NCBI GenBank assembly: GCA_025200525.1
Contig: CM045758.1
Coordinates: 5,142,580-5,206,579 of the forward strand
Reading direction: 5' to 3'
DNA from: Camellia lanceoleosa
Taxonomy: Eukaryota; Streptophyta; Magnoliopsida; Ericales; Theaceae
Length of the DNA stretch: 64,000 bases
Part shown: positions 55,803 to 64,000 of the stretch, piece after piece
Numbering within the stretch: position 1 is the first letter of the stretch
Layout of the letters: each line of letters opens with the position of its first letter
Notes under the pieces: generated by a model
Told to the model about the DNA's origin: nothing
What the model saw: only the letters and a program-made list of their open reading frames with translations
Databases searched by the model: none
Position numbers and translations under genes: made by a program

Positions 55803-57189
55803 CAGGGGCGGAGGTACATGGGGGCTAGGGGGTCACGTGCCCCCCCTCCCCCGACTTTTCAATTTTTTATTTTTTTTTCATTCTTCTTACACGCAGTGCT
55901 TTATATACATACAGCAGCCCACTTTGGCACCTACTGACACACGCCACCAAATTTCCAAACACATTCAATCCAATTAATTTTTTTTTTATTCATGGAAAAA
56001 GAGTTTTTTTTTTTTTTTTCTTTATTTCCCTTTGTTACTTTACAATTTATCAACTCGCGACTCACCAGATTAGGATCACACAATACAGATTTGGAATCAC
56101 ACTACAATCTTGATATTTTATCTTCATTGTTTACCGGTAACTTTATTTATGATTTTTTTTTATTTTTAAATAAAAATTATGAGTATCAATTTATAGTTAT
56201 TTGTTAAGTTTTGATTTGTAAAAAATTTTGATTTGTTATTATTTATGTTAAAATAAGAGATTTTGATATGTTAAAATTATGAATCTTAATTGGTAGTGAT
56301 TTATATTAAAAGTAGGGATTTTGGTTTGTCATTGTTTGTGCTAAAATTAGGGATTTGATTTGTGCTACAATTAAAAATATTAATTTCTAGTATTTGTTAT
56401 TTTAATTAGGGACTTTCATTTGTTATAATATTGGTATATTAGAAATTTTATTTGTTGTGATTTGTGCTAAATTTAAATTTTTTTGATTTGTATTAAAATA
56501 GGAGATTTTGATTTGTGGGGGTTTGTGATTTTGATTATGAATTTTTATTTTTTAAAACAGTCATGGAGAAATATTTCAAAAGAAAATCAAAGTTGGAATC
56601 ATCTCTTCATTAAGAAGAAGATTATAATTATTCTTCCGTAAAACAAAGTCACATAGAAATCAACATAGTAGACCTTCCTGCAGATCCAGGACTACAGCCT
56701 CAGATTATGGACTATAATACTAATGATTTGTAGACACCCCATTTTTGACCGTCCTCAAGACTTGGACGTCATCGTTTGAACACTCGATGATCATCCATAT
56801 TTGTGTTCATCTTGAGTTCTCGGAGGTTTCGGCTACGCGCCTTGCATCAAGACCTCTCGACTTGTTTGTTTTGTATTTGGTTTTGCACCAAACACTTGTT
56901 GTTTTGCTTCTGAGGATAGGAAAAGGCTTGTTAGCCATCCCTGGAACCCACCGGCTGTGGCATGAAGCCATCGGCCTTTCTTTCTCTCTACCGACCAATT
57001 ATGTGGTCAGTCGGCTCAAAATTTTGGCCGGTCGACCATTGATTTGGCCGATGGTCTCTTTTTTTGGCCGGTGCCCCCTTTTTTCCTTTTTCAGGCATTT
57101 TGCATGCCAGCTGTGCCAGCTGGAGTGCACAGATCTGTCCTCCATACACGTGTATGGAGGATTTGCACCCTTTGACCCTTTTGTCTTAG

Positions 57190-57350
57190 CTTCCTCAAGA
57201 AGCTTAGACCTTTTGCTCTAGCTTCTTGAGGAAGCTTGACCCTTTGTCTTAGCTTCCTCAAGAAGCTTGGACCTTTGACTTAGCTTCCCTTATAAGCTTG
57301 CCCCCTTTGACCCCTTTTGATTTAACTTCTCTTGGAAGCTTAGGCCTTTG
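57190..57350. repeat. ~45-bp tandem units AGCTTCCTCAAGAAGCTT upstream of a TATA box
   Basis: Four or five imperfect units of CTTAGCTTCCTCAAGAAGCT plus TGGACCTTTG end just before the TATA box at 57359. Each contains a hairpin-forming AGCTTC..GAAGCT core. Their position fits enhancer-like repeats of an LTR U3 region. Confidence 0.75.
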
Positions 57351-57358
57351 TCTTGCTC

Positions 57359-57366
57359 TATAAAAG
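57359..57366 (+). promoter_or_regulatory. TATA box of the giant LTR-like element
   Basis: CTCTATAAAAGGAGACC is a canonical plant TATA context, ~630 bp into the element and directly after the tandem repeats. A CT-rich initiator-like stretch (CTTTCTCTCTCTATATCTCC) begins about 60 bp downstream. Confidence 0.65.
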
Positions 57367-60300
57367 GAGACCTCTCTTCTCCTTTGTCAGCAAAAAACCA
57401 GAGATATATGATATATACAACTTTCTCTCTCTATATCTCCCTCTATCTCCTCATTTGTGTGTGTTAGAGGGCCTAAAAGGGTGTTTTGTTCTTAATTTTG
57501 CACTAAGGCACCTAGTATTACACCATACTTGGGTTATTGAGGTGTTAGGAGGTTATTCTTAGAGCTTTTAAGCTGGTTTTGATCAGAAAAGAGGCCTGAG
57601 GTTGCTGTTCTTCAAGTGTTCTTCAAGGGTGAGCATAATTACTTTATATTTTCCATTCTTGCACTAGCTTTTAACCCACTTTGCATGCTGTTTTGAGCTT
57701 TGTGTATAACTGATAAAAGTTCTATTTTTTTATGTTTAAGATGTTTCATTAAGGTCATTTGGGTGTTGGGGGTCGTCCTCCCCCTCTTAGGCCTTGTTTG
57801 GCCCCTTTTGTGCCTTTCTTGTTGAGCCTTGGAACCTTTTGCGTATTGGCCTTCTCACCACTGAAATCTAGTAGATTTTCAGTGGCGGTGAAGGGGTCTT
57901 GAAGTCTTGTATAGGAGAGGGACACCCCTCTCCCTTTGTGTCTCATTTGTTTATGTTTTTGGCTCATAAGGGTAGCATACATGCTTAGCTTTACTTAGCT
58001 CCATTTCAGAGGTTTTTGGACGTTATTTGGTCATATTATACCTCTGTTTTTGGTCGGATTGATGGTCCATTACATGCATCATACACTTGTCTAGTAATCC
58101 CCTTTATTGTCATAACATGTGCCATGCATTTGCCCCTCCATGCTTGCATGTTCTAGCTTGACTTTATGAAGCTTTCGGTCATATTTCATCATGCTTGAGG
58201 CCTGTTGAGTACTGATTTGATCATGTTTTCCATGTTTGATATAGCCTCTTTGCATTTTGGCTTGTGAGCCTTGAGTGTGTGAGTCATTAGCATGCTTTAG
58301 TTAGGTGGTTTCAGTGATTTGGAATCACTTCTCATGCTATTTCAGTCCATAATCCATGCTTGTATGCTTGCATTCATCATCCCTTTCATGCCTTGAAGAG
58401 TTGTTCTTTTATGCCTTAAAATGAGTTATAGTGCATGCCTTTTGTTTAAGTCATTTGGGATGCCATTCATGTGGATTTTGGGGTGTATTTTGACGCACTA
58501 AAACTCTGTTTTTGGTTGCATAATCCATGCCATGTTTGGTTATGATAGTTGTAGTGGAATGCTCCCTTTTGTGGCCTTGAATGCCCTTTGTTTTGGGCCC
58601 ATTTCTCGGCATGTTTTGACCATGTTCCATGCGTGTTCTAGTCCTATTTTGGTCTGCCCTAAGACTGTTTTCAGTCATCTTGGCCTTGCGGGGCTTGATT
58701 GATATGGCCTTGGTTCAAGCATCTTGACTAGCTTTGAACCTTAAGCCCATTAGCATGCTTTGTTCACCTTAGGTGTATGATTTTGTATCATTATTGACAT
58801 GATTTCAGAGCTTGTTGTATTGCCATATCCTCATGTTTACCCTATCTTGCTCATGCTTGAATGTTGTGCATTGTGGTCTAGTTTATGGACCAATGTTGTG
58901 TGTGTATTTGCCTCCCCTTTTGGCCCTTTAATTTGGGTGTTTTGGCCACTGTTTTGGGGCATGGCTGAGGCCTCCCATTTCAATTTAAGTCCATCCTTGT
59001 ATATAAATTACATGATTGACATGTTGCATTACATTGGTTGCATGCTTACATTGTATCATGTTTGCATGTTTGCATGTTGTTTAGCTAGTTGCATTACATA
59101 GTCTTGTTGTATGCTTGACATGTTCATATTGCATTAGTTTGGCTTGCATACTTAGGTAGTGTCATGTTGCATTAGCTTAGCATGCTCATATTACATTACA
59201 TTAGTTGCATTACTTCGCATTGCATATAGCATACATACATAGCATTGCGTTTGGTTTGGGGTGTCAAACCAAACACGAGGAGTGAGGTGTGTTCGTACTC
59301 AAAGTAACGAAACACATCTCAATCCTCGGTCGCCGATGCCCTTGATCTCAACATGATAGGGTGTGAGGCATTCATTCGTTTTGTTGCATGCATTTACATT
59401 GATTTGCAAACTCGGTGCCTTTGACCATCATGCATCGAAATACGTGATCGATGGCCCGAGGATCGAGGCCCACACTCCATTGAGTCCATAACATGATAGG
59501 GAGAGTGGACATGCACACATTGTCTTGAAAATTCTATACCATGCGTTGTCTGTCCTCTGCTGTTGCCAAAACAAGTTTCTGCAGGAGGAAATGGCCGGCC
59601 CGCCACTTTTAGTGCCGACCGAACATAAATATCCAGCCGGTGGTCCAATATTTGGCCGATCAGCCTACCCTCATGGCTGGTGAACTTGGATTATGGCCGG
59701 TGGCATTCCACAACACTCAAGGAGTGATTCAGAAGGATTCTGAAAACTTTCATAAATTTCAGAGGAGCAAGGCAGTGTAAACAGAGGCAACAGTGGCATG
59801 GTATCGGGTTTCCGGGCGAGACGAATCCAGCATGCATCATCCCATCAATCCGAGGCGGGGCTGCAGCCACCTTCCTTCTGCATTTAATTCGTTAATCAAT
59901 TAGAAGTTCTATAATAATTAATTAAGTAGTTAATCATTTATTTGGTTGTGTAATATTTATTCGGACCCTCCGAGTGAGGGCAATTGTGTAATAAGCGTGC
60001 GTATGTGTGATGCATGTCTTCCAACCTCTATTTCTTTCTCCCTTTTATTTACCTGCTTTCAATGGTTAGTTCTAGGGTACGTTTCATTTAACATACTTAT
60101 GCTTGCATGTTTGCATTATTCATCTATATTGCATGCACCGGGCTCGGCGCATTATACTAACTGCATCGTATTTCGATTCCAAGTTGAATACATGTATCAA
60201 TTGTTGCATCTCATATGCCATCTTAGAATAGCCGAGCCTATGCATTTTTGCATGTGTTGGATTACGCATTTCAGCATAGTTAAGATCATGCATGGATTTC

Positions 60301-60484
60301 TAACATAGCTTATGTTTTGGCTTGGAGTACTCGGTAAGTGTTTATACTTTAGCATCTTTGCATGTGTGTGAGTGACTGCCATGATAGCATGCTTACCATG
60401 AGGCTATTTGCTTATGTGATATAACTGCCTAAATGCTTGTGGGTAAAGGTTGAGTTACTTGAATTGGAACAATGCATTGAATGC

Positions 60485-60590
60485 GAGTTTTAAGCTCACT
60501 TGAGAGTGGCAAAACCATGTTTTCTAAGCCCACTTGAGGGTGGCAAAAATCTGCATTTTAGCCTACTTGCGAGTAGCAAACCGCTTTCAA
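60485..60590. repeat. Three ~40-bp repeats AAGCYCACTTGAGRGTGGCAAA
   Basis: Three imperfect units, each ending GTGGCAAA or GTAGCAAA, in the right part of the giant LTR-like element. Confidence 0.75.
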
Positions 60591-61634
60591 AAACAAACAT
60601 GAAATGTTTTGTTCCAATTTAGGCGATCTAGTCTATAATTGTGTGATGCGTGCATCACATAGTAAATCTAGACTAATAACCGGAATAAGAGCGCATAATG
60701 TTTTCAAAACTAGATATCATGGTTAGTAGAGGCCGATCTTTGATCGGGCGAGCAGGGGTGCTCACGAAGTGACCTTCCCCAATCGTACCCAAGTTCCCGA
60801 GCCGAGGCAACTTTGGTGATGACGGACACGTGGCCTTAGGCAACGAGTCAGGGTTTCCTAAATCCTCCAAAAATAAAATATTTAGGTGGCAACTCTGTAT
60901 CTGGCAAAGCAGTTCATGTTTGGCACTTCTTTCTAAAAAATCTGTTTTCCAAAAACGATTTGCCGGATTTGGACTCTTTGGTGATTTATCAGTCTTGCAC
61001 TGTACTTTGCAAGATTAGATTAAGAACCGTGACAATTTGAGTCCGAACTATAGTGAGCCCAATGAACAAAACGGGATTCATTCCCGGGACGTTCGGGGAC
61101 GTCTACATGATCGACACCAAATTCGTAGGGCATATCTACAAAAAGGTCCTTGTCAACCTCGTGATCATAATTTTTCACAAAAATCATTTGGACAAAAATT
61201 TCAGCGATTTAATCAGGCTTGGTTTAGTAAATTTCCTAATTGGTTGGAGTATAGCGCAGCAAAAAATGCAGCATTTTGTTTATGTTGTTATCTTTTCAAA
61301 CCCGATATTGGAGATCAAGCTGATGGTAATTCTTTTGTTGGTGAGGGTTTCTCAAATTAGAAAAAAAAAAAAAAATTCAGACTCATGTTGGAGGTCTCAA
61401 TAGTGCTCATAATCAAGTTTTGAGTAAATATCAACACTTGTTAAACCAAAATCAATATATTCAAACTATTTTTTTCAAACAATCTGATCAATGAATATTA
61501 ATTTTTAATGTTTAATATTAGCTTGAAAAATTATTATTATGTTATTGTTATTGATTAGGGAAGAAAAAAATTTGAGATTATAATTAATAGTGGCCCCCCT
61601 ATACTAAATTCTTGACTCCGCCACTGATTGAGGG

Positions 61635-61778
61635 TAATGGGAATCACCCATTTTGAAAGTCTCAAGCATTAATCCGTGTGAATATTGAAGCTCTTTGGTA
61701 TTAGGTGATTCGCTTATTTGTGAGGCTAGTAAAGGTAACTAATTATTGTATACTTCCATAATTTGGTATACTTGTAAG
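61635..61778. repeat. Right copy of the dispersed duplicated segment (last part)
   Basis: ATATTGAAGCTCTTTGGTAT, GGTGATTCGCTTATTTG and ACTTCCATAATTTGGTATA match 5717-5803. This shows that the CACTA and hAT elements sit inside a segment once contiguous with 54495. Confidence 0.75.
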
Positions 61779-61786
61779 GAAATTAG

Positions 61787-62473
61787 TAGGGATGTAAGAA
61801 AAAGCTGAAAAAACCAACTAAACCGATTGAATATGACCAAATCGGCTATATTTTGTTTGTTTTTAACAAGAATCGGTCTGTGCAGTTTTTAAATTTGATT
61901 TTTTTTTATTTTCGGTTCGGTATCGGTTTGAGCACCTTGTGCCCTGATCTAAACTGAAACCGACCGCTTCAACATATATTGTATTTATAATATATATATA
62001 TATATGATCTAATAATATAATGATATTAATAAGTATAATAAATTATTAACCTTAATTAATTAACTTTATCATCTTTATAACCTAAGTTTGTAAACTCTTG
62101 TTATATATAATTTTAACTCAACTCATTATTCCTGAAACCAGTATTTTTAAACTTTTTTTATTTTTATTTTTGTTAATTTAGGAATTGAAAAGTATGTATT
62201 AAATGAATGGATTGGATATGTTTGAAATGGTAGACAAATAACTAATTTAACGTTTTTATACAGATTAATGATTATATTTAAAAGTGACTCAAGTTTAAAA
62301 CATCCTAAACCGATTAAACGGCACTAAACTAAACTGTTTCAATCGGTTCGGTTCGATACGGTTTGATGGGAGAAGCGGTCTGTATCGGTGTTCAAAATAA
62401 TAAAACCGACATTATCGGTTTGGTGTAATTTTTTTACCTAAATACCGACCGTACCGAATCGATTACATCCCTA
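61787..62473. mobile_element. Non-autonomous hAT-like element (687 bp), family member 2
   Basis: Perfect 8-bp repeats GAAATTAG flank it (61779-61786 and 62474-62481); the ends TAGGGATGTAAGAAAAA and GATTACATCCCTA are inverted. It is similar over its full length to 2124-2796 in the same orientation, including GAATTGAAAAGTATGTATTA and AATCGGTTCGGTTCG-type words. No gene. Confidence 0.88.
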
Positions 62474-62599
62474 GAAATTAGGGTGGCTGTTGTGCCTACA
62501 CAATAGCCACAATTGTGCTACTCACATGGAGTTTATTTTGTGGCCTATTTTAATAATTAAAATTATTCATTTTTAGATAATATTACGTATAATATATTT

Positions 62600-62944
62600 A
62601 ACCCAAGGATGGGTGGCATTGTGGCTAAGGCTTGGGGTTTAAGTCATAAGGTCACATGTTCAATTCCCATCTTCCTTAGGCCAATCTCCTGGGCGAAGCA
62701 TAGTTGGTTAGGAGGTTGGACCTCAAGTTGTCTAATCAGCACTTAGTGTAGGTTCAATGCTCCCCCGCTGTGCAAGTCCTGACTTAAGCGGAGCTTGTCT
62801 TGGAAGGTTGGGGCAAGTTTCTAGGTTATAGTCTCCTCGCTCGGAACGACTAACAGGACACCCTGGTGATCTCTGTAAGGGGCGTTGCTTTGGACCTGCA
62901 GAAGGGTAGAGAGAATTTTCCTGTAACAAAAAAAATATATATAT
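62600..62944 (+). mobile_element. tRNA-derived SINE (345 bp)
   Basis: Repeats ATAATATATTT flank it (62589-62599 and 62945-62955). A polymerase III box A-like TGGCATTGTGG (62614-62624) and box B-like TGTTCAATTCC (62657-62667) lie 32 bp apart near the 5' end, followed by a unique body. The 3' tail is AACAAAAAAAATATATATAT. It has no full tRNA cloverleaf, so it is a SINE and not a tRNA gene. Confidence 0.75.
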
Positions 62945-62955
62945 ATAATATATTT

Positions 62956-63028
62956 TTTAAAAAAAAATTAAATTAATCGAATATCAATAAATCTTTCATC
63001 AAAATGCATTTCTATATAAAAAAATAAA
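62956..63028. other. AT-rich spacer
   Basis: Short A/T-rich sequence between the SINE and the next MITE; nothing recognised. Confidence 0.5.
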
Positions 63029-63290
63029 GGATAAATTACAAACACCCCCTCGAGGTTTAGTAAAAATACAGATTCCCCCTGAGGTTTGAGAAATTACAAA
63101 TTCCCCCATGAGGGTCAAATTTTCATAATAAATTAGGAAAAATTAGGGGGGAATCTGTATGAAAATAAAAACCCTAGGGGGCAATTTGTTATGAAAATGT
63201 AAACCTCAGGGGGCGGGATGTAATTTCTCAAACCTCAGGGGGGAATCTGTATTTTCACCAAACCTCGAGGGGGGTGTTTGTAATTTGCCC
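63029..63290. mobile_element. Foldback MITE (262 bp) with CCTCGAGG/CCCCCTGAGG arms
   Basis: The left arm GGATAAATTACAAACACCCC and right arm complement GGGCAAATTACAAACACCCC match for about 100 bp (TACAGATTCCCCCTGAGG on both). AAAAATAAA flanks both ends, a possible 9-bp duplication, though low in complexity. Its terminus (GG.AAATTACA) resembles the larger foldback at 7000-7895. Confidence 0.75.
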
Positions 63291-64000
63291 AAAAATAAAT
63301 ATAAATGTGATTTGAATTATAAAATTGAGTACAAATACACTTCGATGAACTTAATTTTTATACAGATATGTTATACTATACTCTAAAAAATGAACAGTTC
63401 CAATAATTAAAATGGGTTTTTAAATAAGCCCGTTGGTCCATATTTTAATCCTATTGTGTTAGTTGTTGTTTTTTTTTTTTTTTCATTTTCTAGATTATTT
63501 CATCAATTAAAAAGGATACATTGAAAAAACTTAAATAAAAAAATTAAATTAGTAATTTTGCCTCACGTAAAATTAAAAAAAAAAATTTAATGGAATAAAA
63601 TATTAAAAATTATGATTGACAAGGCCTATTTAAAAATTTTGCTTTAGGTCCCAAAAAGGTTATACTGCCTTTGCCACAAAGAAATGAAGGGGAGTACTAA
63701 GAGCATTTCTAAGAGTAGCTTCAATGCATCCTCCATAACTTTAAATATGAAAGATTTGCTCCTTTAATCTATCCTTTAAATTCATTTCTATTTAGGAGGA
63801 TGATAAGTTGATCCTTCATATTTGGAGGGAGGATGAAAAATAGAAGATCCCCTCCAAAACACTATTCATTCTATATTTTTTATTATATTACAAACAATTA
63901 TTAATATGTAAATTTAATTTTTATAAAATTGGCATCATTAAAAAGTATGAAATCATACCTTTAAAATGAGTATAATATTAAATATTTTACAAAAATTTTA
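63291..64000. other. AT-rich intergenic DNA to the window edge
   Basis: No gene is seen. A word set near 63700-63840 (GAGCATTTCTAAGAGTAGCT, TCCTCCATAACTTTAAATAT) looks like one end of another MITE cut by the window boundary. Confidence 0.45.

Larger units (their letters stand above)
56731..61034 (+). mobile_element. 4.3-kb solo-LTR-like insertion in the hAT transposase
   Basis: Perfect 5-bp repeats ATTTG flank it (56726-56730 and 61035-61039); it starts TAGACACCCCATTTTTGACC (or TGTAGACACC if the TG is shared with the repeat) and ends ACCGTGACA. Removing it with one repeat keeps the transposase frame. It has one TATA box, no long open frame with protein resemblance, no primer-binding site and no second terminal copy, so it is best read as a very large solo LTR or a LARD-like element. 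Its interior holds several tandem repeats and a few long frames without family resemblance. Confidence 0.65.
56563..61490 (+). pseudogene. hAT transposase N-terminal part (TTF zinc finger), interrupted
   Basis: After an acceptor-like TTTAAAACAG, ATG 56563 opens MEKYFKRKSKLESSLH, then a stop, then EEDYNYSSVK, IVDLPADPGLQPQIMDYNTN. At 56731 the giant insert begins. The same frame resumes after one TSD copy at 61035 with NYSEPNEQNGIHSRDVRGRL, RRAYLQKGPCQPRDHNFSQK, FQRFNQAWFSKFPNWLEYS and KNAAFCLCCYLFKPD, the TTF-type zinc finger of ZMYM-like hAT transposases. A poly-A tract at 61361 shifts the frame. Further family sequence (THVGGLNSAHNQ, then a run to FFKQSDQ) continues to ~61490, where the gene is lost by deletion. 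It lacks all catalytic residues. Confidence 0.82.
55803..61626 (+). mobile_element. hAT transposon, deletion derivative, with nested giant LTR-like insert
   Basis: Perfect 8-bp repeats ATTGAGGG flank it (55795-55802 and 61627-61634). The ends CAGGGGCGGAGG and CTCCGCCACTG are the CAGTGGCGGAG type of plant hAT elements, followed on both sides by a GGGGGC-type run. Without the 4.3-kb insert it is about 1.5 kb and encodes only the N-terminal part of a TTF-zinc-finger hAT transposase. The catalytic and dimerisation regions are deleted. Confidence 0.9.

Noticed and set aside
56745..57221. 158-codon frame in the giant LTR-like element
   Set aside because: Begins at the element edge, lies upstream of its TATA box and has no family resemblance; probably chance.
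62611..62680. tRNA gene
   Set aside because: Box A and B are present but there is no acceptor or anticodon stem; with TSDs and a tail it is a SINE.

Overview
This is nuclear DNA from a flowering plant, most likely a woody eudicot. It has no bacterial-style operons, rRNA or tRNA genes, or CRISPR arrays. It is AT-rich intergenic chromatin packed with nested transposable elements (TEs) from nearly every plant class: chromovirus LTR retrotransposon, solo LTRs, PIF/Harbinger, Mutator (MULE), Pack-MULE, hAT, CACTA, Stowaway and foldback MITEs, a LINE-like retroposon and a SINE. The species cannot be named from the sequence. The one probable functional host gene is an F-box gene on the minus strand at the left edge (1-1213), cut by the window boundary.

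Layout. 1-1.4 kb: F-box gene and upstream region. 1.4-10.9 kb: MITEs and small non-autonomous DNA transposons (hAT at 2124-2796, 5114-5505 and 8502-9066; Stowaway-like at 2909-4255; MULE-like at 5808-6915; an 896-bp foldback at 7000-7895; a self-nested MITE at 10.6 kb). 11.0-32.35 kb: a decayed PIF/Harbinger transposon carrying a GRF-type zinc-finger gene, a Myb/SANT-like gene and a DDE transposase gene. The GRF gene is split by a solo LTR (13241-18365), itself split by a minus-strand solo LTR (15622-17579). The transposase intron holds a complete but dead 9.6-kb Ty3/Gypsy chromovirus (21474-31054, TSD AATAA). 32.35-36.2 kb: a second Harbinger 3' end, split by a LINE-like retroposon (32593-35642), which is split in turn by a MULE (33564-34918). 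37.04-38.68 kb: a Pack-MULE carrying a probable fragment of the meiotic gene ZIP4. 38.69-48.20 kb: a 9.5-kb MULE with two convergent genes, a plant mobile domain (PMD) gene and a mudrA transposase gene with a C-terminal OTU protease domain. 48.2-52.4 kb: a tandem segmental duplication (copies A and B). 53.0-61.8 kb: the second copy of a segment also present at 2.9-5.8 kb, here carrying a hAT nested in a MITE, a CACTA element, and a hAT that itself contains a 4.3-kb giant solo-LTR-like element. 61.8-64 kb: another hAT of the 2124-2796 family, a SINE and a foldback MITE.

The strongest evidence is structural. Target-site duplications (TSDs), terminal inverted repeats, in-frame resumption of interrupted genes and unoccupied paralogous sites let many insertions be ordered in time. 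All TE genes seen carry stops or frameshifts, so mobility would need proteins from elsewhere. The most unusual features are the MULE with mudrA-OTU plus PMD, the ZIP4-carrying Pack-MULE into whose edge that MULE jumped, the GRF gene inside the Harbinger element, and clusters of GC-rich palindromic words in the LTRs of different retrotransposon families.
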